64,000 nt of DNA from Streptomyces sp. NBC_00433. GTDB lineage: Bacteria > Actinomycetota > Actinomycetes > Streptomycetales > Streptomycetaceae. Each line of letters starts with the position of its first letter. Position 1 is the first letter of the stretch. The notes beneath the pieces were generated by a model. It was not told the DNA's origin and searched no databases. It worked only from the letters and a program-made list of their open reading frames with translations. This document shows positions 7,911 to 17,057 of this stretch, one piece after another. The stretch is from positions 2,603,501 through 2,667,500 of the forward strand of contig CP107926.1 in the NCBI GenBank assembly GCA_036015235.1, in the 5' to 3' direction. The position numbers were made by a program, and so were the translations under genes.

Positions 7911-9674
7911 TCAGACCGCGTGCAACGGGTTGGGCACGGTGCCGTGAACCGCCGCGTGCGGCCGCTCGGACCGGTCCCGGTAGCCGTCGAGGTGCAGCCG
8001 GTTGCGGTTCAGGCACAGGCGGGCGATGTGTGGGGTGAGCAGGTCGAAGCTGGCGAATCGTTCCTTGAGATGGGGGAAACGTTCCTGGTAGCGGATGATC
8101 TCGTCGCGCACCAGGCCCCAGAAATCGGCTTCCGCCACGCCCATCTGGTCCTCGCACAGGGGCGCGAGATAGCGCAGGACGCCGACGAAGAGGCCCGAGT
8201 GGATGAACTGGGTGAGGAATCCGGGCGCCTCGGTCAGCAGCACCTCCCGGACGTCGTCGGGCATCGTGGCGTGCTCGGGGAGCGCGTCCGCGCTGACGTT
8301 GATGTCGTCGACGAAGTCCTTGACCGCGAGCCGCACGGGGAGGTCGTGCTCGTCGAAGACGACGATGGCGTTCTCGCCGTGCGGGGAGAAGACCGTGCCG
8401 TAGCGGTAGAGGAAGTGCAGCAGCGGGGGCAGCAGCGCGCCGAAGAGGTGCCGCAGCCAGACGGCCGGGGCGACACCCGAGCGTGCCACCAGCTCCGCGG
8501 TGAAGGAGCGGCCGTCCGGGTCGGTGTGCAGCAGCGCGGCCAGGGTGCGCGCGCGCTCACCCGGTTCGAGGTACGTGGACAGCGGCTCGCGCCAGATGCA
8601 GCCCAGCAGTTCGCGGTATTGGTACGGAACGGTCGGCAGCCGGTCGTACTGCGGGTGCGCCACGGTCACCGAGGCGACCTCGCCCAGCAGGATCACCCGC
8701 GTCTCGTCGCGCAGGAACGGATCGCCGGCGCGCAGCCCGTGCACCCACGCGGTGACGGCGGGCGCGGCGAGGGTGCGCTCGGTGGGCAGGCCGCGCCACA
8801 CCAGGGTGTTGAGCACCGACAGCGGCAGCTTGACCGTACGGCGGTACGGGCGGCTGGTGTTGAGGAAGGTCCTGATGGACTGCTGGGGCGATCTGAGGTC
8901 GTTGTCGGTGCCGAGGGCGATGATGGTCCCGTCGGCGACGGCGGGAGCGAAGAGCGGCAGGACCACGTGCTCCCACTGCCAGGGGTGCACCGGCAGCAGC
9001 AGGTAGTCGGCCGGGGCGCGGCGGCGCTCGGCGATGGTGTGGCGGAAGGCGTCGAGTGTGTCCGACGGGATCTCGTCCGCGTAGAGCAGATCGGGGGTGG
9101 CCAGCGTGACGACACCGCGGTATCGGGCGAGGCTGTGGTGCACGGCGATCCACGGCAGGCGGTGCTGCCCGCGGGCCTCGGGCGCCCAGCGGGCCGCGTC
9201 GGCGTCCGAGAATCCGATACGCCCCTTGTTCGCGACCAGCCAGGGGTGGCCCGTCTGGTGCCCTTCCAGCTCCGCGTAGTCCAGGTCGGCCAGTTCGGCG
9301 GCGGACAGCGCGCCGGCGTCCAGGCGCAGGTCGGCGCACAGCGTGGCGAGGAGCTCGCGGATGAGGTGGCCGGTGGTGTCCCCGCTCAGGCCGAGCACAG
9401 CCTCGTGCGCCTGGCTGATGAAGTGCAGCGGATCGCCGTCGGGCACGATGCTCGCCTGGTCCACCCGCCAGCTGCCGTAGGCGCCCCTGCGGGCGTGGAA
9501 GCGGTAGGTCAGTGTGTCGCTGAGCCGCAGGCGGTAGGCCGTCGGCCCTTCCGCGGGCTCCGCTTCCGGGACGATCACCTCCTCGTAGGCGAATTCGGCG
9601 AGCAGCTTCGCCAGCAGGCGCCGGGCCGCGCGCTGCCAGGCGGCAGAGTCGGGGGAAAGAGGGGAGCTGATCAC
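7911..9674 (-). CDS. IucA/IucC family siderophore synthetase (distal gene)
   Basis: 587-residue NRPS-independent siderophore synthetase. These enzymes adenylate a carboxylate (citrate or a citryl intermediate) and condense it with an amine or hydroxylamine. Family stretches are GHPWLVANKGRIGFS (substrate/ATP region), LLPVHPWQWEH, SIRTFLNTSRPYRRTVKLPLS, the HGEN motif (HGENAIVVF) and VKDFVDD, followed by a C-terminal FhuF-like helical part. GTG start at 9674. It is the last gene of the four-gene operon from 13826 and lies 60 bp after the acetyltransferase gene. The sequence favours a second-step (DesD/IucC-like) synthetase, but substrate cannot be read from sequence alone. Confidence 0.9.
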   Translation of the reverse strand: MISSPLSPDSAAWQRAARRLLAKLLAEFAYEEVIVPEAEPAEGPTAYRLRLSDTLTYRFHARRGAYGSWRVDQASIVPDGDPLHFISQAHEAVLGLSGDTTGHLIRELLATLCADLRLDAGALSAAELADLDYAELEGHQTGHPWLVANKGRIGFSDADAARWAPEARGQHRLPWIAVHHSLARYRGVVTLATPDLLYADEIPSDTLDAFRHTIAERRRAPADYLLLPVHPWQWEHVVLPLFAPAVADGTIIALGTDNDLRSPQQSIRTFLNTSRPYRRTVKLPLSVLNTLVWRGLPTERTLAAPAVTAWVHGLRAGDPFLRDETRVILLGEVASVTVAHPQYDRLPTVPYQYRELLGCIWREPLSTYLEPGERARTLAALLHTDPDGRSFTAELVARSGVAPAVWLRHLFGALLPPLLHFLYRYGTVFSPHGENAIVVFDEHDLPVRLAVKDFVDDINVSADALPEHATMPDDVREVLLTEAPGFLTQFIHSGLFVGVLRYLAPLCEDQMGVAEADFWGLVRDEIIRYQERFPHLKERFASFDLLTPHIARLCLNRNRLHLDGYRDRSERPHAAVHGTVPNPLHAV

Positions 9675-9734
9675 GGTGGACTCCTGCGGGGACCGGGGGT
9701 GCAGGCGGGTGGAAGAGGGCCGGGTACGGCTTGC

Positions 9735-10451
9735 TCAGAGCAGGTGGCGCATGGCGCGGTCGCGGATCATCAGGGCGGCGCGCTTGCCCGGCAGGTCGGC
9801 CTCCGCGGACAGCCGGAAGCCCGCGGCGAGAAAAGCCGCCACGGAGGGGGTGTTGCGCAGGTCGGGTTCCGAGACCACCCGGCCGCAGCCGGGCCGTTGG
9901 TCCAGGATCAGGTCGGCGACCGCCCTGATGAGGATGCTGCCGAGCCCGCGGCCGCGGTCGGCCGCACCGCCGATGAGCAGGTGGACACCGGTGTCCTGCG
10001 GCCTGGCGGGGTAGCACCGGGCGAGCGGATCGAGGTCGGCGCGGTAGACCTCCCAGTAGCTCATGGGGGTGCCGTCGAGCAGGCCGAGGCAGGGGATGCT
10101 GCGGCCGTCGCCGCCGAGTTGGGCGTCCAGATGCCGCCCGGTCACCGCCGGGTCCCCGGCCAGCTCCCAGAAGTCCGCGACCACCGGGTCGTTCATCCAC
10201 CTGCTGACGAGGGCGAGGTCGCGTACGCCGTCGACCGGCACGAGGCGGAAGACCCCGGCAGGCGTGGCCGCGTCGGACCAGCGCTCGATGTCGCCGACCA
10301 GGCCGGGAGCGGCGTCGACGGCCGAGCCGCAGGACCGGGGGCCGGAGGCCTGCCCGCTCGGCGGGGTGTCGCGGGCCGCGAAGAGCGCGAGGAATTGCGG
10401 TGGCAGCGTCAGATCGAGGGTGTCCTCGGTGCCCGATTCCGCGGGTGTCAC
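9735..10451 (-). CDS. GNAT acetyltransferase of siderophore assembly (IucB/RhbD-like)
   Basis: 238 residues. The C-terminal 170 residues are a GNAT fold of the Acetyltransf_8 type used in aerobactin and rhizobactin pathways: FWELAGDPAV, LGLLDGTPMSYWEVYRADLDPLARCY and the acetyl-CoA loop DRGRGLGSILIRAV. In known systems this enzyme acylates an N-hydroxylated diamine. The frame extends to a GTG at 10472, but a strong GGGAGGAGG lies inside that extension, eight bases before the GTG at 10451, so that is the start used here. It sits between the two synthetase genes. The N-terminal 60 residues are less conserved and of unknown role. No partner N-hydroxylase is encoded nearby, so the acceptor amine is uncertain. 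Confidence 0.82.
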   Translation of the reverse strand: MTPAESGTEDTLDLTLPPQFLALFAARDTPPSGQASGPRSCGSAVDAAPGLVGDIERWSDAATPAGVFRLVPVDGVRDLALVSRWMNDPVVADFWELAGDPAVTGRHLDAQLGGDGRSIPCLGLLDGTPMSYWEVYRADLDPLARCYPARPQDTGVHLLIGGAADRGRGLGSILIRAVADLILDQRPGCGRVVSEPDLRNTPSVAAFLAAGFRLSAEADLPGKRAALMIRDRAMRHLL

Positions 10452-10483
10452 GGTGGCTCCTCCTCCCTGCACCCGGCGGCCGG

Positions 10484-12337
10484 TCAGCCGGCCAGCGGGT
10501 TGGACATGGTGACGTAGACCGACTGCGTGTCGACCGGGCCGACGAGTTCGTCCATGCCGCGCAGCCGGGTGAGCAGGTTGGCCTTGCAGCGCAGGTGCGT
10601 GCTGTGCAGCAACAGCCCCGGCAGGTTGCTGCCGCCGCTCTGTGCCGCCTGGGCAAGGAAGCGGCGGAAGGCGGCGAGCAGGACCCGCTCGTCGGCGAGT
10701 TGCTGCGACCCCAGGGCGCCGATCAGGCCGAGCACATTGTTGATGCCGACGTAATAGGCGAAGCGTTCGTCGGCGATCTCGTCGGCGACGAAGGTCTCAC
10801 TCGCGACTCCGAGGCCCGGCAGCCGCTGCTCCAGGTCCGCGCGGTGCGAATCGCGGTAGTAGTACCCCTGGTTGTCGCGGTAGCGGCCGCCGCAGGGCCA
10901 GCCGTCCGCGTCGAGCAGCACCAGGGTGTTCTGCTGGTGCGCTTCGAGCGCGATGCCCGCCTCGCCGTCCAGCCACAGCAGCGGCAGGACCACGGCGTCG
11001 AGATAGCGCAGGAACCACTCGGTGGCGACCGCCGGGCCTGGCCGCCCGGTCCGCTCGGCGAGCCGGTCGATGACCACGGCCAGCCGGGACCGCAGTACGT
11101 GCGCCGCGCCGTCGGCCGGCCAGGGCTGCGGCGAGACCAGTCCCGCGACGCAGTGCGCCTGGTCGCCGGGGCCGAACGGATTGTGCCGGAGCACGACGTC
11201 GAGGCCGGTGACCGGCTCGCCGTCCGCGGTGTCGACGGCGAGCCACGCGGGGTCGCGCACGATGTCGAAGCCGGGGTGGGCCGCGCGCCACTGCGCCGCC
11301 AGTCCACTGCGCAGCAGTCGGTGGACCTCGGTGCCGCGCAGCAGTTCCTTGCGCAGGTTCTCCCGCCGGCTGTTGGTGATCCGGACGCCCAGCGACAGCT
11401 TGAGCATCGCCGGCGCGTCGTGCCGATAGACGGTGCGCACCGAGGAGGTGGGGTGCCACGCCTCGCCGTGCGGGCCGAGGTCGTGCAGCATCCCGGTGTC
11501 GAAGAGCGCCCGCACGCCCGGCCGGTGCCCGATATCGCGGGCCTGCCACGGGTGCAGCGGCAGCAGCGCGGTGCCGTCGGGCCGGGCCGGGCCGGGGCCG
11601 GCGAAGGAGCTGATCAGGTCGACCGCCGCGATCGGGCGTCCCCGCTCGGTCCAGGCCGAGTCGGTGGCGAGCAGTGCCTCGTCCACGGCGAGCCAGTGCA
11701 GCGGGAACGATCCGCGCGTCTCGGGGGAATATGCCGCGTTCTCAGCGTCGCTGAGCCCTTCGCGGCTCTTCGGGGAGGGGTGCATCGGGTGGCCGAGGAC
11801 CAGGGCCTGCTCCGATTCCAGGAAGGGCAGTTCGGCGTCGGCCCGGCCGGGCCGGCCGCGGCGTTCCGTGACGAAGGCGGCCGTACGGCGTACCGAATCG
11901 GCGACCCTGGCCACCAGGTCGGCGGCCTGCGCGGGCTCGCCGCCGCCTTCCCTGGCCAGCAGCGCTGACAGCTCGACGGCGGTCAGGACGTGCTCGGTGG
12001 CGGTCGGGCGGGCCGGGCCGAAGCGGTGGTGGCCGGTCGGCGACCAGTGGCGTACGGCGGCTCTCGCTTCGATGCCACTGGCCGGCAGGGCGATCAGCAG
12101 CACGCCGTCGGCGGGCCGGGGCAGCCCCCTTTCCCGTACCCAGCAGCGCAGCAGGTTGTCGGTGCCCGCGGCATCGGCGACGCGATAGGCGTCGGGATGA
12201 TGCAGCGGGTCGGCGCCGGCACCTGCCGGGGACTCGGCCATGGGAGCGGCGGCCGGCTGCGGGAGGTGCGGGCGCTGGAGCGGCATACCGGTCAGTTCGG
12301 CGACCGGGGCCGGGGCGACTTCTGCGGGGGCGGTCAT
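10484..12337 (-). CDS. IucA/IucC family siderophore synthetase (proximal gene)
   Basis: 617-residue NIS synthetase, second gene of the operon. Recognisable elements are LVLGHPMHPSPKSREGLS (the HPxxKxRxG motif), FPLHWLAVDEALLATDS, LLPLHPWQARDI, TSSVRTVYRHDAPAMLKLSLGVRITNSRRENL, EAHQQNTLV and NNVLGLIGALGSQ. The HPSPKSREG and EAHQQN motifs fit the IucA-like group that desymmetrises citrate in the first step, leaving the 7911-9674 enzyme for the second; this order is inference. The first 45 residues are Ala/Pro rich and probably disordered. It starts 55 bp after the aminotransferase stop. Confidence 0.9.
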   Translation of the reverse strand: MTAPAEVAPAPVAELTGMPLQRPHLPQPAAAPMAESPAGAGADPLHHPDAYRVADAAGTDNLLRCWVRERGLPRPADGVLLIALPASGIEARAAVRHWSPTGHHRFGPARPTATEHVLTAVELSALLAREGGGEPAQAADLVARVADSVRRTAAFVTERRGRPGRADAELPFLESEQALVLGHPMHPSPKSREGLSDAENAAYSPETRGSFPLHWLAVDEALLATDSAWTERGRPIAAVDLISSFAGPGPARPDGTALLPLHPWQARDIGHRPGVRALFDTGMLHDLGPHGEAWHPTSSVRTVYRHDAPAMLKLSLGVRITNSRRENLRKELLRGTEVHRLLRSGLAAQWRAAHPGFDIVRDPAWLAVDTADGEPVTGLDVVLRHNPFGPGDQAHCVAGLVSPQPWPADGAAHVLRSRLAVVIDRLAERTGRPGPAVATEWFLRYLDAVVLPLLWLDGEAGIALEAHQQNTLVLLDADGWPCGGRYRDNQGYYYRDSHRADLEQRLPGLGVASETFVADEIADERFAYYVGINNVLGLIGALGSQQLADERVLLAAFRRFLAQAAQSGGSNLPGLLLHSTHLRCKANLLTRLRGMDELVGPVDTQSVYVTMSNPLAG

Positions 12338-12392
12338 ACGGAGGCTCCACTGGTCATTGCCGCGGGGAAGCGGGCGATGTCGGGTGCGGGCG

Positions 12393-13826
12393 TCATGCGG
12401 CGGCGCCCGGCGCGGTGGCGTGCGCGGCTTCGATGGCTCCGGCCAGGCGTTCGAGTACGGCCTCTGCCTGCTCGTCGGTGATCGTCAGCGGCGGCAGCAG
12501 CCGGACGACGCTGCCGTGCCTGCCGCCGAGTTCGATGATCAGGCCGCGGCGCAGGGCCTCGCGCTGAATCTGCTCGGCGAGGCGCGGTGCGGCGGGCTGG
12601 GCGCCGTAGTCGTCCGCTTCCGCGTCGGTGTCGACGATCTCCACGCCGATCATCAGACCGCGGCCTCTCACGTCTCCGATGCACGAGTGGTGCGCGGCCA
12701 GTCCCCGCAGGCGGCTGAGCATGCGGGAGCCGACCGTCTCGGCGCGTTCGTGCAGGGCATTGCGCCGGACGAAGCGCAGGGTCGCGGTGCCCGCGGCCAT
12801 GGCCAGTTGGTTGCCGCGGAAAGTCCCGGCGTGCGCGCCGGGCAGCCAGCCGTCCAACTCGTCGCGGTAGACGATGACGGCCAGCGGCAGGCTGCCGCCG
12901 ATGGCCTTGGACAGCACCATCACGTCGGGCACGATCCCGCTTCGCTCGACGGCCCAGAAGGTGCCGGTCCTACCCACTCCGGTCTGCACCTCGTCGGCGA
13001 TCAACGGGATGCCGTGGTCCGCGGTGATCGCCCGCATCCGACGCAGCCAGCTGTCGGGGGCGGGGATCACGCCGCCCTCCCCCTGCACCACTTCGAGGAG
13101 CATTCCCGCCGGCGGCTGCACCCCGCCCTTGGGGTCGTCCAGCAGGTGCGCGGTCCACCGCGCGGCCAGTTCGGCGCCCCGCTCGCCGCCGATCCCGAAG
13201 GGGCAGCGGTAGTCGTACGGATACGGCAGCCGGGTGACCTGGGTGTCAGGACCGTGCAGGGCCGCGCGCACCGCCGTGTCGCCCGTCGCGGCGAGCGCGG
13301 CGGCGGTCATGCCGTGGTAGGCGCCGGAGAAGGCCAGCAGCCCGTCGCGCCCGGTGGCGGTCCTGGTGAGTTTGATGGCCGCTTCGACGGCGTCGGTGCC
13401 CGCCGGTCCGCAGAACTGGATCCGGCCGTGCTCGGCCAGTTCCGGCGGCAGCGTCTCGAACAGGGCCGTGGTGAAGGCGTCCTTGACCGGCGTCGCGAGG
13501 TCCAGCACATGCAGCGGCGCACCGGAGTCGAGTACTCCTCTGACGGCCTCCATGACGACAGGGTGGTTGTGGCCGAGGGCCAGGGTCCCCGCGCCCGACA
13601 GGCAGTCCAGGTAGCGGCGGCCGTCCGCGCCCTCGACCGTCATCCCGCGGGCCCTCACCGGGACCACGGGCAGCGAGCGCGCATAGGTGCGGGCGGACGA
13701 CTCGCGCTGCTCCTGCCTGCGCAGGATCCCCTCCGCCAACTCTTCCGCCGCCGTGGTGACGTCGCGGTCGTCGTATCCGCCGGCCGGCGCCCTGAGATGT
13801 CCCGACGCGCTCGAAATGGCCGCCAC
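12393..13826 (-). CDS. Class III PLP aminotransferase (2,4-diaminobutyrate aminotransferase-like)
   Basis: 477 residues, fold-type I class III aminotransferase. Asp278 (IADEVQ) contacts the PLP ring nitrogen and Lys307 (LSKAIGGSLP) forms the Schiff base; SGAYHG, GRTGTF and HAGTFRGNQLAM are family motifs. It is most like diaminobutyrate-2-oxoglutarate transaminases (RhbA/EctB-like), which turn aspartate semialdehyde into L-2,4-diaminobutyrate. Next to IucA/IucC genes this suggests a diaminobutyrate-derived amine for siderophore assembly. GTG start with GGAGGAGA upstream. It is the first gene of the operon. The usual partner, diaminobutyrate decarboxylase, is not in this window. I found no recognisable iron-repressor box in the 215 bp upstream. 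Confidence 0.88.
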   Translation of the reverse strand: MAAISSASGHLRAPAGGYDDRDVTTAAEELAEGILRRQEQRESSARTYARSLPVVPVRARGMTVEGADGRRYLDCLSGAGTLALGHNHPVVMEAVRGVLDSGAPLHVLDLATPVKDAFTTALFETLPPELAEHGRIQFCGPAGTDAVEAAIKLTRTATGRDGLLAFSGAYHGMTAAALAATGDTAVRAALHGPDTQVTRLPYPYDYRCPFGIGGERGAELAARWTAHLLDDPKGGVQPPAGMLLEVVQGEGGVIPAPDSWLRRMRAITADHGIPLIADEVQTGVGRTGTFWAVERSGIVPDVMVLSKAIGGSLPLAVIVYRDELDGWLPGAHAGTFRGNQLAMAAGTATLRFVRRNALHERAETVGSRMLSRLRGLAAHHSCIGDVRGRGLMIGVEIVDTDAEADDYGAQPAAPRLAEQIQREALRRGLIIELGGRHGSVVRLLPPLTITDEQAEAVLERLAGAIEAAHATAPGAAA

Positions 13827-14041
13827 GTGCTGTCTCCTCCGAGTCGCCTGCAGTCGATTCGTCCCCCGTCTGTACTAACGACGCGGTGACGGACCGATCA
13901 CGGGCGGCGCACAGAACTTTCCCGACGGAACCGGTGAACGGGAGGTGACCGTCCATCACACCGACGGCGCGGCCATGCGCCGCCCATGCCGGACACACAA
14001 CTGCGCGGCCGGTGTGCAGACTTCGCAGGGGGCTCACGTTC

Positions 14042-15208
14042 ATGTCATCGAAACGTCGGTCGTTGGTGGCTGGTGCTGCCGTCGTGGCTCTGGTGGCCAC
14101 GGCAAGCGCGTGCAAGTCGTCGGGGACCGAAGGCGACTCCAAGCCCACACCGGCGCAGACGGCGACGTCGAAGCCGAAGTTCGACCTCACCCTTCCGACG
14201 TCGCTGCCGACCAGTGTCGCCGACCTCAAGAAGTGGGAAGACGCGTACAAGCGCGGCGCCTGGAAGAACTGGGACAAGTCCCAATGGCTGCGCAAGGCAG
14301 CGGATTTCGTCAACCCGGTGATCGACGGCCTGTGGAACGACGACCGGATGAAGGGTGCCGACCCGGAGGCCAAGAACGTTCCCGTCGACGTTCCCGCCGA
14401 CCAGGGCCAGACCGACCCCGCACCCGCCCCGGTGGAGGCGAACGCGGTCGCCACGCCGTACCACCGGAGCGCGCCTGACGTCGGGAAGCTGTTCTTCGAC
14501 AGCCCCAAGGGCTCGATGGTCTGCTCGGCGACCGTGATCCAGGATCCGGCGCACCCGGGCAAGTCCAACCTGGTGTGGACGGCCGGGCACTGCGTACACG
14601 CGGGCGCGGAGGGCGGCTGGTACCGCAACATCGCCTTCGTGCCCGCCTACAACGACTCCGGCAGGAGTGCCGCTTCGCTGAAGAACGCCAAGCGCGATGT
14701 GCTCGCGCCGTACGGGGTCTTCTGGGCCGACGGGGCGAGCACGTCGCAGCAGTGGATCGACACGGGGGCCGAGTCGGGCGGCAGCGGCTCGCCGTACGAC
14801 TTCGCCGTCCTGCACGTGGTGCCCGAGAAGGGCGGCAAGTCGCTGGAGGAAACGGTCGGCTCGGCCATGCCGGTGTGGTTCGACGCCCCGTCGACCGCGC
14901 AGGTCGGCGCCCTGGACGCGTGGGGATATCCCGCGGCGTCGCCTTACGACGGCCAGCGGATGTTCGACTGCGCGGGGCGGCCCGGGCGGCTGTCGCTCGA
15001 CGCCCAGCAGCCTACGGAATACCGCATCGGCTGCACCATGACGGCGGGCTCGTCCGGCGGCGGCTGGTTCGCCAAGCGGCCGGACGGATCGACCGCGCTG
15101 GTCAGCAACACGTCGATCGGCCCGGTGACGGCGACCTGGCTGGCCGGCCCGCGGCTCGGCGCGGACGCCGAGAAGGTCTATGACGCGATGAGCAGGAAAT
15201 TCCGCTGA
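14042..15208 (+). CDS. Trypsin-like serine protease lipoprotein
   Basis: 388 residues. The signal sequence MSSKRRSLVAGAAVVALVATASAC is a lipoprotein signal with Cys24 as the lipidated residue, so the protein should sit outside the cell on the membrane. A Thr/Pro/Lys linker follows. The chymotrypsin-fold domain starts near 135 and has the triad His183 (WTAGHCVH), Asp253 (YDFAVL) and Ser338 (AGSSGGGW). Cys pairs near 161/184 and 310/331 could form disulfides. The ATG at 14042 is chosen because the signal peptide begins there and AGGGGG lies upstream; an in-frame ATG 30 bp earlier has no support. It is divergent from the siderophore operon and single, ending at the strong terminator at 15235. 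The substrate is unknown. Confidence 0.88.
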   Translation: MSSKRRSLVAGAAVVALVATASACKSSGTEGDSKPTPAQTATSKPKFDLTLPTSLPTSVADLKKWEDAYKRGAWKNWDKSQWLRKAADFVNPVIDGLWNDDRMKGADPEAKNVPVDVPADQGQTDPAPAPVEANAVATPYHRSAPDVGKLFFDSPKGSMVCSATVIQDPAHPGKSNLVWTAGHCVHAGAEGGWYRNIAFVPAYNDSGRSAASLKNAKRDVLAPYGVFWADGASTSQQWIDTGAESGGSGSPYDFAVLHVVPEKGGKSLEETVGSAMPVWFDAPSTAQVGALDAWGYPAASPYDGQRMFDCAGRPGRLSLDAQQPTEYRIGCTMTAGSSGGGWFAKRPDGSTALVSNTSIGPVTATWLAGPRLGADAEKVYDAMSRKFR

Positions 15209-15234
15209 CGGCAGGCGCCGAGCACGGATGAGGA

Positions 15235-15277
15235 CATGGGTAGGGCCCCGTCTCCTGGAGACGGGGCCCTACCCATG
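15235..15277. terminator. Perfect 21-bp inverted repeat, bidirectional terminator
   Basis: CATGGGTAGGGCCCCGTCTCC (15235-15255) is repeated exactly in inverse at 15257-15277 around one central base. It lies 27 bp past the protease stop and 24 bp past the convergent hflX stop, so it should stop transcription from both sides. Confidence 0.9.
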
Positions 15278-15300
15278 CAGTGCCTTGCCTGCCCGGTGGG

Positions 15301-16797
15301 TCAGTGGTGCGCGGCGAGGGTGAACGGGGCCAGTTCCGCCGCCATCTCCTCATGCACCCGGACCTTGAGCAGGGTGCCGTCGCCGGTGTGCTCCTCGGAG
15401 AGTACCTCGCCGCCGGCATGCACCCGGGACACCAGCCCACCGTGGGTGTAGGGCACCAGGGCCTCCACTTCCACGTCCGGGCGCGGCAGTTCGCTGTCGA
15501 TCATCTCCAGCAGCTCATCGATGCCCTTGCCGGTGCGCGCCGACACGGCGATGGCGTGCTTCTCGTTGCGCAGCAGGCGCTGGAGCACCAGCGGATCGGC
15601 CGCGTCCGCCTTGTTGATCACCACGATCTCGGGCACGTCGAGCGCGCCGACATCGCGGAACACCTCGCGGACCGCCGCCAACTGCTCCTCGGGCACCGGG
15701 TGCGAGCCGTCCACCACGTGCAGGATCAGGTCGGCGTCGCCGACCTCCTCCATCGTGGAGCGGAAGGCCTCCACCAGGTGGTGCGGCAGGTGCCGGACGA
15801 ACCCGACGGTGTCGGCCAGGGTGTAGAGCCGCCCGCTGGGCGTCTCCGCCCTGCGTACGGTCGGGTCGAGGGTGGCGAACAGCGAGTTCTCCACCAGGAC
15901 TCCGGCTCCGGTGAGCCGATTGAGCAGCGAGGACTTGCCCGCGTTGGTGTAGCCGGCGATGGCCACCGACGGCACCTTGTGGCGCTTGCGCTCCTGGCGC
16001 TTGAGGTCGCGGCTGGTCTTCATCTCCGCGATCTCCCGGCGCATCTTCGCCATCTTCTCGCGGATGCGGCGCCGGTCGGTCTCGATCTTGGTCTCACCGG
16101 GACCACGGGTGGCCATACCGCCGCCGGACGAACCGGAGCCGCCGCCACCCATCTGCCGGGACAGCGACTGGCCCCAGCCTCGCAGCCTGGGCAGCATGTA
16201 CTGCATCTGGGCGAGCGAGACCTGCGCCTTGCCCTCACGGGACTTGGCGTGCTGGGCGAAGATGTCGAGGATCAGCGCGGTGCGGTCGACGACCTTGACC
16301 TTCACCACGTCTTCGAGATGGATGAGCTGGCCTGGGCTCAGCTCACCGTCGCAGACGACGGTGTCGGCGCCGCTCTCCAGCACCACGTCCCGCAGCTCCT
16401 GCGCCTTGCCCGAGCCGATGTAGGTGGCCGGGTCCGGCTTGTCGCGGCGCTGGATCACACCGTCGAGGACGAGGGCGCCCGCGGTCTCGGCGAGCGCCGC
16501 CAGCTCTGCCAGCGAATTCTCGGCGTCGTCCACGGTGCCCGAGGTCCACACGCCGACGAGCACGACGCGCTCCAGGCGCAGCTGCCGGTATTCGACCTCG
16601 GTGACGTCCTCCAGTTCGGTGGACAGACCCGCGACGCGGCGGAGCGAGGCCCGCTCGGAGCGGTCGAGCTGATCGCCGTCGCGGTCTTCGTCGATGTGCG
16701 CGCTCCAGGCGACGTCCTCTTCCATCAGGGCGTCGGCCCGAAGGCTCTCGGGGAGGCGCTGGCGGTCGTTCGAAGAGGAAGAAGAGGAGGAGGTCAT
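15301..16797 (-). CDS. hflX: Ribosome-associated GTPase HflX
   Basis: 498 residues. HflX binds the 50S subunit and splits stalled or hibernating ribosomes. The N-terminal ribosome-binding domain includes YIGSGKAQEL and RTALILDIFAQHA; a glycine-rich GGGGSGSSGGG and RGPGETKIETDRR lead to a coiled coil. The GTPase domain has G1 GYTNAGKSS (282-290), G3 DTVGF, G4 NKAD and G5 SARTG. A streptomycete-type N-terminal extension starts with a run of seven serines. The start at 16797 has AAGGA upstream; the frame is open 57 codons further but without support. It is monocistronic: 260 bp separate it from rshA and the inverted repeat ends it. Confidence 0.96.
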   Translation of the reverse strand: MTSSSSSSSNDRQRLPESLRADALMEEDVAWSAHIDEDRDGDQLDRSERASLRRVAGLSTELEDVTEVEYRQLRLERVVLVGVWTSGTVDDAENSLAELAALAETAGALVLDGVIQRRDKPDPATYIGSGKAQELRDVVLESGADTVVCDGELSPGQLIHLEDVVKVKVVDRTALILDIFAQHAKSREGKAQVSLAQMQYMLPRLRGWGQSLSRQMGGGGSGSSGGGMATRGPGETKIETDRRRIREKMAKMRREIAEMKTSRDLKRQERKRHKVPSVAIAGYTNAGKSSLLNRLTGAGVLVENSLFATLDPTVRRAETPSGRLYTLADTVGFVRHLPHHLVEAFRSTMEEVGDADLILHVVDGSHPVPEEQLAAVREVFRDVGALDVPEIVVINKADAADPLVLQRLLRNEKHAIAVSARTGKGIDELLEMIDSELPRPDVEVEALVPYTHGGLVSRVHAGGEVLSEEHTGDGTLLKVRVHEEMAAELAPFTLAAHH

Positions 16798-17057
16798 CGG
16801 ATCCTTAGGTCGTACGGTCGAGGTCCGGCACACGTTCGTGCCGTCACTACGATGGTCGCACGCCGGACCGCCGCGGTCACGCGGGTTTCCCGGCGGGTGC
16901 GCACAGCGTGAGGACCACTCTTCCGGGTGATGCCTGCCGGGAACGGGCCACCGCACCCATCCGTTCACTCAGAGTAATCATCGAAGCGGAGCAGCCGACT
17001 CGATGGCGGATCTGAGGAGTGAGTGCGGTGGGCGGCAGCGGAACGGCAGTGCGGGGA

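Noticed and set aside
7656..10517. A plus-strand open frame of 953 codons across the siderophore genes
   Set aside because: Antisense artefact; it spans several real genes and shows no domain.
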